Translations under genes and position numbers: made by a program
Notes under the pieces: model-generated
Databases searched by the model: none
What the model was told of the DNA's origin: nothing
What the model saw: only the letters and a program-made list of their open reading frames with translations
Source of the DNA: Hexactinellida sp. DTS-2022
Lineage: Eukaryota; Porifera; Hexactinellida
Reading direction: 5' to 3'
Assembly: GCA_028753945.1 (NCBI GenBank)
Contig: JAPNXP010000008.1
Coordinates: forward strand, 3,782,001 to 3,846,000
Length of the DNA: 64,000 bases
Shown: positions 34,128 to 45,442 of the stretch, one piece after another
Numbering within the stretch: the first letter of the stretch is position 1
How the letters are laid out: each line of letters starts with the position of its first letter

Positions 34128-35117
34128 GACAATTCGTGACAAGACAATTCGTGACAAGACAATTCGTGACAAGACAATTCGTGACAAGACAATTCGTGCA
34201 GGACAATTCGTGACAGGACAATTCGTGACAAATATATTGGGAATATGTTTATAAGTACATTCAACATTTTGGGAACAGAGATGGAATCAAATTTCTAGGA
34301 ATTAGAGATTTATGCTTAAATCCCAATTCCCATTTCTGAATGTGACTGGGAAGTAATTAATCTGAATTTCCCCAAACTCAAGGAATGCGACTTAAATCTT
34401 GAAATCCTTAACTCAAAGACTGAGAGTTAAATCCCAACTTAATGGTAAGGGGTGGGAATGAAGGATTTTAATTCGAATTGACCCAAACTCTGATTGGGTC
34501 AATTCGATAGGCGTATGGAATGTAGGGGAGGGAGGGTCAGGAGGGCGCACTTGCCCCCCCCCCCCCTAGCTTAGCGATTTGCATTTTTAGCAGTTAATTG
34601 TTGGTATCATTCAACACCGTCAATACCTTCAATTTCACTAATATATTACTAGAGTATACATTATAAATCAATTCTATTTTGGTTTGTTAGTAAATATGTT
34701 TGCCGCAGCCCCGCAGGTAAATTAATAGTCAACGTAAACTCTGTTAAATATAAATTCCTGGAAGTTGGACCGCTTTAGGGCGCTCGTTGCTTGTACTATT
34801 GACCCCCCCCCCCCCCCCAATAGACTTTGGATATAAAAATTGTATAGGCGCCAATAACTAATATGCAATTGAAGGATATTCATTTAAGAGGTAAAGGGAT
34901 GTAAATATTTAATATGTGTAAGAGTAAAATGACCCAAAAGTGAATAAATAATGATATTATGAGGAAAATATAGAGAAATTAAATTATATTAATATCCGTC
35001 ACTTACTTCATTGTTATTGGCACCTACAATCTTACAAACATATTCCCAATATATTTGTCACGAATTGTCCTGTCACGAATTGTCTCTGTCACGAATAGTC
35101 TTGTCACGAATTGTCCA
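34128..35117. mobile_element. 990-bp element with tandem repeats inside its inverted ends
   Basis: The left end has seven copies of a 15-16 bp unit based on GACAATTCGTGACAA. The right end has the inverse (TTGTCACGAATTGTC) in four copies. The inverted match continues inward through ATATATTGGGAATATGT. It is inserted in the tyrosine-recombinase region of a DIRS element (35,118 onward). The interior holds two long C-runs (34,548-34,563 and about 34,803-34,818) and no gene. The motif GGACAATTCGTC also occurs twice beside the Mutator-like transposase at 50,008. Confidence 0.75.
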
Positions 35118-38100
35118 CCTCCCCACCGTAGGTGGGGATATAGGTTTGTGAGGTTTGACTACAGCAATTAGAAGGGTGCTGTTTTTCCTTAATCCTTCTG
35201 TTCGAGACAGATACAAGTTAAGTGTGGTAACGGGACAAATGCTAGGATTGTCTGGAAAGGCATGAATGTATACCGGTTTCATTGATTTTTGCTTCCATGT
35301 TTTGGTTCGAGATATGTGGCAGATAATTTTATCTGCATATATCTCCATGTGAGAGGTGTCCAAAGCAGTTAGCTCTGAGCATCTGGAAGCTGTTGTTAGA
35401 GAAAGGAGTGTAACCGTTTTTTGGTATAGGTTTTAAGGGTAGAGCATGGTAGATGTTCCAGGTAATTGAGTAGTAAACGTACGTCCCATGTATTAGTATA
35501 TCGAGGTTTTTGGGTGCAATATTGTTCATTCCCTTGAGCAGGCGTGATATTAACGTATCTTTGCCTATTTGTGAACCCTGTGTGACTTCTAGTATTGTTG
35601 CAATAGCAGAACGAATGGTTGCCTGCTGGGTCTGCTAGCAGGTTGTGTATCTGTGGCAGAATCACGGGGGGTTGTATCATGGCTTTCAGAAGGGCAGGCC
35701 ACCATGGTCTGGATGGCCACTGGGGCACAATCAGTATGGCTTTCTTGACACGTTCTATCTTGTCTTTGTCAGCACTCTGCCGATCAGGATCATAGGGGGG
35801 AATATGTAGGGGCATTCCAAGTGTTCCCAACTCTGTGTGAACGCGTTTATGGCTACTGCCTCTGGGTCTGGCTTCCAGCTCATAAACTTGGGTAACTGGG
35901 CGTTGAGCCGTGAGGCGAAGAGGTCTATTGAGGGAGACAGGTTCCCGTTCCTCATGGTCTGATTGAATACAGAAGGGGAGAGTCTCCAATCGCTCCAGTC
36001 TCGGTTGAGTTGTCTCGACAACTTGTCCGAAGTTATGTTCTGCTTCCCAGGCAGATGTTCCGCCGTGAGCAAGATGTTGTTAGTCAAGGATTGTTTCTGT
36101 ATCTCTGGTGATAGGGTACATAGGCTCCGGGAGTGAGTACCCCCTAGTTTGTTGACAAAAACGTATTACTGTCGTGTTGTCTGTCTGTATTAGCAGGTGT
36201 GAGTTTGTTTTTGCAAACATTTTCACTGCAAAGAGTACTGCTTTGAGTTCGAGCATGTTTATGTGCATTGTTGTCTCCACTTGGGACCATAGACCTGATG
36301 CTTGTTTGTTGCCATACACTATCCCCCAGCCTGTCAGTGAGACATCGGTTTGTATTAGGGAATCTATCTCCCTTTTGTGAATGGGGGTTGAGTTCCATGT
36401 CCTCGCATTGGATATCCACCATTCGAGATCCGATAGAGACTGGGCACTCAGGGTGAGTGTGTTGTTGTAGTCCTTCACCGAATGAAGGGATTGTATTAAG
36501 TCGAACTGAAGCGAGCGGTAATAGATCGGCGCTGGTCGAATCGCTGTTTTCGCGAAGGTCATCCGGCCGATAAGAGCGGCTAGCTGGCGTGCTGTACACG
36601 TCCTCTTGCGCAGCAAGTAGCGGCACTGTGAAGTTAGGCTCGTTAGCGCAGCAGAGGGAAGACTCAAGGTCATAGCGCTTGAGTTGATTATCATACCCAA
36701 GAATTCTATCTCCTGGGTTGGAGTTAGAATCGACTTCTCTTGGTTTATTCTGAAACCCAGATGTGTAAGCAGTGAGATAGTTAGATTCGTATCTCGAGAT
36801 AGGAGTGTTGGATTGGTGGCTGATATTAGTATATCGTCTAGATATACAGTACCCGGACCAAATTATTCGACCACCTAGCATTTCCCATTGAAAATAGTAC
36901 TATAGTAGCCAAATAATATTGTTCAATGTATTAAAACTTTATGATATATTGCTATTTTGATTCCAGATTCGTATTCTACGCATTCGAATTACCCATTGAA
37001 GATGCTTTCAAATTGATAACATATTCATTCGGTTGAAAATCATCATCAAATAGCAACATGTGCCACCTGTTCCCCTCTCCCAAAGTGGCAATTTGGGAAA
37101 AGTGGTGATAGTGGCAGGGGATGATAATTTTTAACCAAATCAAAAAGGGATTGAATTGAAAGCTTCTACAATTGTAATTCGAATGCGCAGAATACGAATT
37201 TGTTATCGAAATAGCAATATCTCATGTAATTTGAATACACTATCTTCCATTATTAAACCTGCTATAGTACTATTTTCAATGGGAAAATATTGGGTGGTCG
37301 AATACTTTTGTCCGGGTAGTGTATAATCAGGTGGATACCGAATGAGCGTAGAATAGCGATCGGTCGCTTCAGAATCTTGGTAAACACTGAAGGAGCGATG
37401 TTGAAGCCAAACGGCATCGTTTGTATTGGTAAGTGGTCTCGTTCCATATGAACTGGAGGTAAGTCCTGAATGCACGGTGGATGGCCACCGTGAGGTAAGC
37501 GTCCTTTAAATCGATCTTGGACATATACGCATTCTGTTCCACAATATAATGAACGCAGTGTAACCCTTCCATCTTGAAGTGGCATGGGCTCAGAAACTTG
37601 TTCAGTCCCTTGAGGTTTAGAATAAGCCGCCAATTTCCGGACGACTTTTTGCGTATAAAGATTGGGCTCGTGAGGTAAGTCGATCGAGCAAGTTCTATGG
37701 CTCCGATGTCCAGGAGTCTTTGAATCTCCTCTTCCATGGCACATGCTTGCTCGAGGCTCACTACTGGGGATCTCCGAACAAGCGGTGTTACTGGCAAAGT
37801 AAAAGGAAGTTGTAATCCCTGTATATGTTGGGTTACTGATAGATCCGGGTGTATTAATTCCCAGTTGTGCTGAAACAGTGGGAGAGAGCCAGTTAGAGGT
37901 GGAGATTCCGGAGGGGGCTTCATAGCCCGGAGACACTCTAGGAGATTTAGTGTTTGCGTTGGTTGAAATTTTGGGGTTTCGATTGAATACCCTGGTAGTA
38001 TCGGGGTTTCTTGTGATCGGCCCCACTGAAGCCCGAGCCTCCTGTGGGGCCTTTCCGAAAAAACTGGTTAGTTTTTGGGCCAGTGTTCTTGTAGTTGCTT

Positions 38101-39152
38101 AAAGTTGAACCGTCATTCAGTTTCTGTTTCTTAGCTGGGCGGTCAACCAGTCTGTCCATTTGAGCCCTATCCTTCCGTAGGTCTGTTAAGGATTTTAGGT
38201 TAGGCGAGCCGAATATAAAATTGGTCTCATGATCATTGGGGAGAGGTCCTACCTCATTCACCATAGAAGGGTTAAGTTCCCTGATGGCGTTTTTCCTGCG
38301 GGCCACGAGGATCTTGGCAGCACAAGATCCCATAAGGACAAGGGTTGCGGAAGTGTACTCCATCACCTTATCAGGCTCCACAGCTTCGCCCTCGATTAGC
38401 TTGGAAAGCAGTTCTGCGATTGGCCCAACGGAGTGGAGCAGGTTACGATGAATGTCTTTAAGGGTTTGGTCTCGGCCCTTCATAAAACTGAGTTCCTTAC
38501 GTTGGAACATGCTATCCAATTTGTGCACTCTCATAACGGGAATGTCCGGCCTCTTGAACCGTTTGGCCATTTCGGAGGTTAGCTGGGAGTCCAAGCTCTG
38601 CGAAAAATACTTGGTCAGGTATTCGCATATAGAGGTTGGTGCACCAGCGAAGAACTTTTTCCCTAGTAGCCCACTGGGATCAAACAGTGCTGTGCTTTTG
38701 CATGCTTCGTTCCCAGAGGAGATAGCAAGGTTTTCCGCAGATTGAACCATCTGCTGGCTGGAGCTCGGAGCAGAGAAGCAGTTCTGCAGCTCGGCTATAG
38801 AACTTTGTAGGTTCTGAAATACTTGCGTCAGATACGGGTTGGGTGGAGACAAGTCCCTCTGAGGGGTCTCTTCGTGCACCAAGGTCGGGGAATGCCCGAG
38901 GGTGCGGGAAACTATTAGGTCAGCCGGAGCTACCGTTTCCCTGGGGTTCCTATCTGGCCGTGAACCAGAAGGAAGGGAAGTTATGAGGCTAGCCGGAGCT
39001 ACCACTTCCCTTTGTCGTGTGCCGGTGTAATTGTCACTGGGACCTTCCCGGACTCTGGGGAGAAAAAACTCGTCGTTTTCGGAGAGGTTTGATGCATCCG
39101 CGCATGGCTCGGAGTCGTACGAGGATAGCGGGGAGTTGTAGTCTTCTGACAT
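35118..39152 (-). mobile_element. DIRS-type retrotransposon 1 (broken)
   Basis: Order on the - strand: a gag-like frame (39152-37947, 401 aa, no clear zinc knuckle), then reverse transcriptase (37923 down to about 36,700). RNase H follows (TDVSLTGWGIVYG, HINMLELKAV and QTDNTT, ending about 36,080), then a connector with the DIRS-typical DLFASRLNAQLPKFMSW (to 35,755). The tyrosine recombinase is truncated at about 35,120. The absence of LTRs and integrase fits DIRS. Breaks: a frameshift near 37,430 between TTYQYK and TMPFGF, a 475-bp element inserted at the YxDD catalytic motif, and loss of the recombinase C terminus. It is not able to move by itself. Confidence 0.85.
36847..37321. mobile_element. 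475-bp inverted-repeat element inserted in DIRS-1 reverse transcriptase
   Basis: The ends are CAGTACCCGGAC and CCGGGTAGTG with about 50 bp of inverted similarity (TATTCGACCACC, CCCATTGAAAATAGTACTAT). TA is duplicated at the edges. It sits inside the codons just before the YxDD active-site motif. Confidence 0.85.
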
Positions 39153-39241
39153 AGGTTGTTGAGATGAATTTAGTCGTTGAATTTGAAATGAGAAAAATCG
39201 CTAGGAGACGACTCGAAGTAGGCATAACTGGTTATATACTA

Positions 39242-39735
39242 CAGTGGAACCTCCAGAAACGGGGTGCAATGGACGCAAGTTTTTTTCCAGGCACCCCGTT
39301 TCTGAACAATACCCCGTTTCTGACACTTGTTGACCACTGTCAACAATCAGTCTTCATGAGAGTTAGACTTCATAGTTCCTTGATATAATTCATATGTACT
39401 GTTAAAAGCTTATAGTCATTGATAATTCGAGTTTGTAGAGCATGTTATAGTGATTTTTGGTTATATGGGATTACAAAAGGGATGAGTATGTGTTTGATGG
39501 GATTCCGTTGGGAAACATTTCTTGAATAATCGCACCTCGGAATGCAAAAATTCCCCGTTTGTAGAGGTTCATTTGTGTGGGAATCAAATTTCGGCGAAAA
39601 AAGGATCACCCCGTTTCTACCTAATTCCCCGTTTGTGGAGGTTCATTTGTGTGGGACTAGGAATTTGTTGGATTTTTTTACCCCAGTTCCAGAGGTTCCC
39701 CGTTTCCACAGGCCCCGTTTCTGGAGGTTCCACTG
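39242..39735. mobile_element. Pogo-like inverted-repeat element next to the DIRS-1 gag start
   Basis: The ends are CAGTGGAACCTCCAGAAACG and its inverse (CGTTTCTGGAGGTTCCACTG). The interior carries further copies of CCCCGTTTCTG in both halves. It lies 90 bp upstream of the gag-like start. Confidence 0.8.
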
Positions 39736-39986
39736 TGTATATATACTACTACCTGGGTGGTATGTTTTACTACTTCATTTGTCAAAACAATGGATTTGTT
39801 AAAATTTCGACTTTGGAGAACTATTCAAACTATGTTATTGTCTGGTGAAGCCATGAAGTAGAATTAGGATACGTGTAGTAATTTATTAGAGGCTTGTCGC
39901 GAAAACATTGATCTGGTCACTAACTACGACACTCTGTGCCCCCCCCATAATGTATTCAAGCACGACGCCACTGAATATAGGATAAA

Positions 39987-40672
39987 TCTATATTATTAAA
40001 TCTCGATTGTTGTTTGTTTGTTTGTGTGTGTGTGTGTTTGTCCGGATTGTATTAAAGTGATGGGGGAATAGAAACCGCATTAATATATGAGATATAAACT
40101 AACTGTCAAATGTTATAATTGGTAAATAAATTATATAGTAGGTAAACAAGTATGCTGAACACGAATTTCGCATTTATAAATTTCTAATATGAATATTTGT
40201 TGTTGTTGTTTACACAAAAAAGTAAACAAATTAATGAAAATTCAAAATCAACCTAGAAGTTAGCTTTCAACGAGGATTATAGGTAAACAAGTATGCTGAA
40301 CACGAATTTCGCATTTATAAATTTATAATATGAATATTTGTTGTTGTTGTTTACATACACAAATAAGTAAACAAATTAATTAAAATTCAAAATCAACCTA
40401 GAAGTTAGCTTTCAACGGGTATTATAGGTAAACAAGTATGCTGAACACGAATTTCGCATTTATAAAATTCGAATATGAGTATTTGTTGTTGTTGTTGTTG
40501 TTGTTATTTACACAAATAGGTAAACAAATTAATGAAAATTCAAAATCATAACGTCCCTTTCTACCATTTTCATGGTAGAAAGTGTGAGGAGTAAGGCCGC
40601 ACAGCGGCCGTTAACTTGAGGTGCGTAGTACCGATCTGTCGCAAAGCGACCGAGACCGAAGGGCTCGTTTAG
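39987..40672 (+). mobile_element. Non-autonomous Helitron-like candidate
   Basis: The left end is TCTATATTATTAAATCTCGA followed by TTTG repeats, the style of many animal Helitron 5' ends. The right part has three hairpins in a row (CTTTCTACC/GGTAGAAAG, GGCCGC/GCGGCC, GTCGC/GCGAC). A last hairpin, CGAGACC-GAA-GGGCTCG, is followed by TTTAG. Between the ends is a 143-bp tandem repeat. There is no inverted-repeat end pair. The class is inferred from structure only. Confidence 0.5.
40138..40550. repeat. About 143-bp tandem repeat, 2.8 copies
   Basis: Units start at 40,141, 40,282 and 40,427 with GGTAAACAAGTATGCTGAAC and contain a (TTG)n run and ATTCAAAATCA. The units are nearly identical. Confidence 0.9.
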
Positions 40673-40688
40673 ATAATATTGGCATTAC

Positions 40689-40806
40689 AGTAGTTCTCGC
40701 TAGGTACGTAATTGATCTAATTAGTACGTACAATCTGATAAAATATGTTATTTTTTATTCTCGAAGGGGTATATCTTAAGTTCAGTTAATAGAGTTATAC
40801 TGTATA
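40689..40806. mobile_element. Short pogo-like element
   Basis: It runs from CAGTAGTTCTCGCTAGGTAC to the inverse-like TTAATAGAGTTATACTG. It is AT-rich and non-coding. Confidence 0.4.
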
Positions 40807-41014
40807 CTCAAACACAGGGTTTTTTTAAGGTTGAGACCTTGATGTAACTCAGCGCGGCCTTGATGTAACTCAACACTGCACAGGCACAGGCCGACCCGAA
40901 TCGTGGTGTAACTCCAAAAAATACTGGTGCAAAATTTACAGCAAGATCGGCCTCCAAAAAAACCCTGCTCAAACATATACATTATCTGGAATAGATACGA
41001 TGGATACGTACACT

Positions 41015-41875
41015 AACCTCAAGTATCCGTACAGAGTATTCCTTGACATCGTCATGAGCTCACTATAATCGTATAATAAGCTATAATGAATGAAGTACTT
41101 GTTGTTGATATTTAAGAGTAAATAATTATTTCCTTCGTAGACTGCTAGGCACTTACAAGGACCTTCACATATCGAGCTGTACACTAAATGATAAATTATA
41201 TGTAATATGAAATAACGAGAATTTTCTTATTCAAAAATTAAATAGAGATAGCTATTAAAGTAGCATCCTACCTTTGTGTTCCTTGAGTTCAATTACATCA
41301 TTCTCTGTATATATAACTATTCCAGTGTTTTCCAATTTAAGTTGGTCCTCTCCGTTGAAAATATAACCGTGCTTGCAGTAGTTTTTTTCAGGCATTAGAT
41401 GAGTTGGTAGATGGATACCTTCGGAAAGCTGTTTGTCATAATTGGAGCAAAGAGTTTCATCAAGATTCATTGGTATTTGATTAGACGTTACCACAGTGTA
41501 TTCAATCCGTCGTTGATTTTTCATCGATAGGTCATGTCCAGTCATAGCGAGGATATTTGATAGCTTAGGTTGTTGTTTACATTTACCACTACAAGAATTG
41601 CAGAACCAATTACCACTTCTTGAAGTATAGTTATGAAGAGTATCAAGTGCTGAGATAAATATATTCGTAGGATTGACTAGAAAATAGACTATTTCATCAA
41701 GTTTGTTGGCCTCACAAACTTTCAAGCACTTCATCTGTGAACATTGGACAAAAGCTTGATATGTAGTGAAGACAATCATTTTTGTCACAGCAAGAGCAAA
41801 ATTGAAGTTCTGTATCAATAACAAGGCTTTTTCTTTTGAATACCAGTTTTTCCTATAAGTTATTGCATTGCCCAT
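41015..41875 (-). mobile_element. KDZ-transposon / HMGXB3-like cysteine-rich fragment
   Basis: Exon one (41875-about 41,266) encodes Cys-rich sequence with NWFCNSCSGKCKQQP and CKHGYIFNGEDQLKLEN. After a GT-AG intron a second exon (about 41,183-41,015) continues with CEGPCKCLAVYEGNNYLLLN, INNKYFIHYSLLYDYSELM and TLYGYLR. From memory this layout (CKHG, YTE..VI, GxCxC, LLNxNNK, LLYxY, FYR) is the Cys-rich domain found in HMGXB3 and KDZ transposases. No catalytic DDE region was found nearby, so this is probably a transposon remnant or a domesticated partial gene. Confidence 0.5.
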
Positions 41876-42762
41876 AGATATAGATACAAATAACTTTTGT
41901 ATCTATGGGTAATGCAGACTAACTAGACCAATAGTATAATAGTTTTAAGGAGCAATATATTTACTGATCAATATTTTTCACATGTGATTAGTTTGTAACT
42001 TTGTATGCAATAAATAATATTAGTTTTCATGTAACTGGTCGTCCATACATTGTATAATTAACTTGGATAAAGCGATTAAATATAAACATAGTAATATAAA
42101 GGCACATGGTTAATTAAAAATTCATGAAATAAAACGATTACAAGACATAATGAAGTAATTGTAACATTAATTTTAAACACCAATATGTAAAGTAATGAGA
42201 TTAGGAGTGAAACTTTGTATCCGCAGTAGAATTTGACAAAGGAACAAGGAACTCTATACTTAACAAACATCTGATAGGGCAGTGGTTCTAGGGTCGACAA
42301 GATCTCTAAATGAATGCTTGGTATATGATAAAGGGGATCCACGGTTGAAAAGGTTGGGATTCGCTGTGATAGTGTGTATCTAGAACAAAATTAGCAATAA
42401 TTTATAATTAGAATTTATTAAATTAGTTTGATTCTAAAAGAATTGACACAGGCCTGTAGCCAGAAAGTGATAGAGGGTGGGGCTTTAGAATTGTAGGAAG
42501 CGCTGAGTCTTAAGATATTCCAAATGTTAATCCAAAGAAAATATATACTATCAACATAAAAGCTAACGGAAATATCAGGGGGCACAGATTTCGCACCGGG
42601 GCGCGGCACAATATCTAATAAGGATCCAAATTCGAGGGTCTGGGCCTTTTCCTACATTCGGATGGAAGGAGAAAAGGTTGGAATCAAACAAATTCGAAGG
42701 ATCTAGTACGAAATTAATCTCATTTCAAGGTCAGCTGACCTAAACTTGGCCTGAGAGAAGTG

Positions 42763-43364
42763 GGCCTGTCACGCCAAAATTGGTCCGGGTCAAAAGTGGT
42801 CCGGGACCAATTTTGGCTGGCCATAAATGGTCCGGTCGGACTAGTTTTGGTCGCCAAAAATGGTCCGGCCGGACCAGTTTTGGTCGCCAAAGGCGGTCCC
42901 CATTGGCCAAAGGTGGTCCCCGCCGGACAGCGTTTCCAAGACAATAATTATAGAGCTTTTTATCATTCATCAACACAAGAATACATAGAGATGCAAATGT
43001 TTTCACAATAGTCAATAATACACAATTACAAAGTTGATTCTTTACACCGTAACTCCATATATCACAATTACAAAACCATTTCTTTTCACTATAATATTCA
43101 TGCATTCATACTTACAAGGTACTCCTTTTCCCCCTGAACCATAGTAGACAATTAGAAAAAGATACATTTTCAATTTAATAATTGATTGTCCTACACAATT
43201 TCGCACTAGTGGGAGGTCTGTTTTAGCAACTTTAGTGCGATCTAACAATGCGATCTAACAAAAAGTTTAGGCCGGACCTATTTTAGCAAGCTAGGACCAT
43301 TTATGGCAGGCCAAAATTGGTCCCGGACCATTTTTGGCCCGGACCAATTTTTTCGTGACAGGCC
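42763..43364. mobile_element. 600-bp inverted-repeat element, second copy
   Basis: Identical in layout to 30,792-31,393 and carried along in the duplication. Confidence 0.7.
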
Positions 43365-43453
43365 TAGGGCTATAGCCCGAGCAGCACTATGGTATGTCCA
43401 CTGGACAGAGGAAGTGGTAAAATATAAATTAACCAACTCCTAGCTCAGTATAC

Positions 43454-43868
43454 AGTGGAACTCGCTTAGTCCGTCCTCGGTTTACTCTCGGATAATACGT
43501 ACGCGTACTGTTCACTAATAACCGATTTTCCACATATCTGATCCAATATAAATGACTCGGTTATTACGCACTCGGATAAGACGTACCAATTCGAATCCCA
43601 AGTAAATAAATAGTATTACGAATTATAATTCGATTAGTACGTACTCTAGAAAACTATCAGCAGAACTTAAGTGAGTAGGTTACAACTAGAATACTTCAAT
43701 CTCATCGTTAAGTTGTTAAAGACTTGAATACCCTAAATCGTATTCATATCATTGAACAAGTCAGTAGATTGACTTGTGGATTATGCATACAGATAATACG
43801 TACCTCGGTTAGTAAATACTTTTTCTTGTTTCCCCAAGGTGGTAAGAGTTCAGAGTTCTACTGTATAT
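43454..43868. mobile_element. Pogo-like element, second copy
   Basis: Counterpart of 31,483-31,897 in the duplicated segment. Confidence 0.6.
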
Positions 43869-44517
43869 ATTTAGCTGACAAAATTGGTGAAACTAATTGC
43901 GACACTGGTTTTTCATAGCATAAATAAACATAATACTGCAACTACAAAAAGTTAGTACGAAAGTACGGTGTAAACAATGGTGAAATTCATAATGAACATC
44001 GAGACTAGATTTATATGTATTCGTCGTTTTTCCGAACTTATATATTATTATATAGCATAATAACTGGGTCGTGGACTCGGGGGCATTGGTAGGGCCCATT
44101 GTAGCTCATTTGTACTTAGTACTCAATGATTGGTAGGACCTTTTGGGACAATTTGCATCATGATCAATAGAGAATAATTTCTATATTCGTAGGGCCATGG
44201 CCCTAATTGTTTGGCTCAGGAGACCATTAATAGTATTCCCTAAACTAATTTGAAAAGCTAATGCAATATTAATTAAAATAGGACTAAAATCGGATAATAT
44301 GTAACTATTTTCCTTCACAGAGGGAATAGTATTATAATATTTGGTAAGAAATACAATCAAAGCTTATCCAAACCACTATACTACAGCTTAGTGGGAAAAT
44401 GGTAATTCGATAGTATTAAAATGCTACATTGATCTTAGCATGGCAACTGACCACTATACACGAAAAAAGAAATAGTGGCAACTCAATGGCAGCTAAATAA
44501 TTATGTCTCCAAATTCT

Positions 44518-44526
44518 TATAAAAGG
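44518..44526 (+). promoter_or_regulatory. TATA box of family unit B
   Basis: TATAAAAGG in the duplicated promoter, identical in context to 32,547. Confidence 0.65.
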
Positions 44527-44587
44527 CCAGAATGTTGACAAACAAACCAATCTTACTAACAAATTATTATTTTTTTGCTCAAAATAA

Positions 44588-45148
44588 ATGGAAAATTTGG
44601 AAAATAATTCCGTTGAGACGCTTAGAAAACAAGTCAGAAAACTGGTGAGCCAATGTCAATGTAAGTTATCATCCAATAATAATATCGTAACCTATTTACA
44701 AGACGCTCGTTATTAGAATACAAATAACACGAAATTTTGGTTAATATGACAATATTCCAGGCATTTTTTTATTCACGAGGCGAAAGCATCTCTAGTTCTT
44801 GAATGAAATTTACATATTTTCACAGACAAAAGCACAAAACAAAACAATGAAAAATTTGTATAATTTAATTTCATATTTCTTATATTCTATTTAGTCGGAC
44901 ACGAAGCAGGGCGCTGTACATGGGGACTCATTCAGAAACCAAAAGGCTGGCCCCCAAACCTCCCGTTTAGGGGCCCAAACCGATTTGGGAAAAACGAACT
45001 AATAATTATTATTATTTCATTGAGAAAAGGTACGTATGTTGAATTACAAATAATTTTGCTTCTCCAGATATAAGTACCATGTTCTATCTATCTCTATCTT
45101 TGTAGAAGTATTAATTATTTTCTTTATATTCTTTTAGCCGAGATATAA
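44588..45148 (+). CDS. Multicopy small-gene family, unit B (duplicate of A)
   Basis: A copy of unit A made by the 3.3-kb duplication: exon 1 at 44588-44660, the diagnostic exon at 44895-45029 and the final exon at 45138-45148. I saw no difference from unit A in the coding parts, so it adds no independent evidence of selection. The same unresolved middle exon applies. The AATAAA signal and GT-rich tail follow as in unit A. Confidence 0.5.
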
Positions 45149-45442
45149 CGAAGCTTGTTAAAGAAAAGAAAATTTGCGTGTATTTGTGTGTATTTATTTA
45201 TGTGTGGTTTGGAAATTAAAGACTAGAAAATAAACGACTTAAACTTTTAGTAACAAGGGCTGAGGGAATTTGTAGCCAGCTAAATCGTAGTAATAAATGA
45301 TGTCTCTCGAGATATAGGATAGGAAGCGTAGTAGAGTTTAAAATAGACAAATGGGGAATATCAAATCGGTTTATGGAAATAACAGGCAGACATGTCTGTA
45401 AGAGACATTTTTATAACAGAGATGTTGATAAGAGTAAGTTTC

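Larger units (their letters stand above)
42100..45432. repeat. 3.3-kb duplicated segment, copy 2
   Basis: Mate of 30,125-33,461. Its right edge at 45,432 directly abuts the truncated recombinase gene of DIRS-2. Confidence 0.9.

Noticed and set aside
34548..34820. Long C-runs as a regulatory G-quadruplex
   Set aside because: Uninterrupted homopolymers inside a transposon-like element; no gene nearby would use them, and such runs are also prone to sequencing error.
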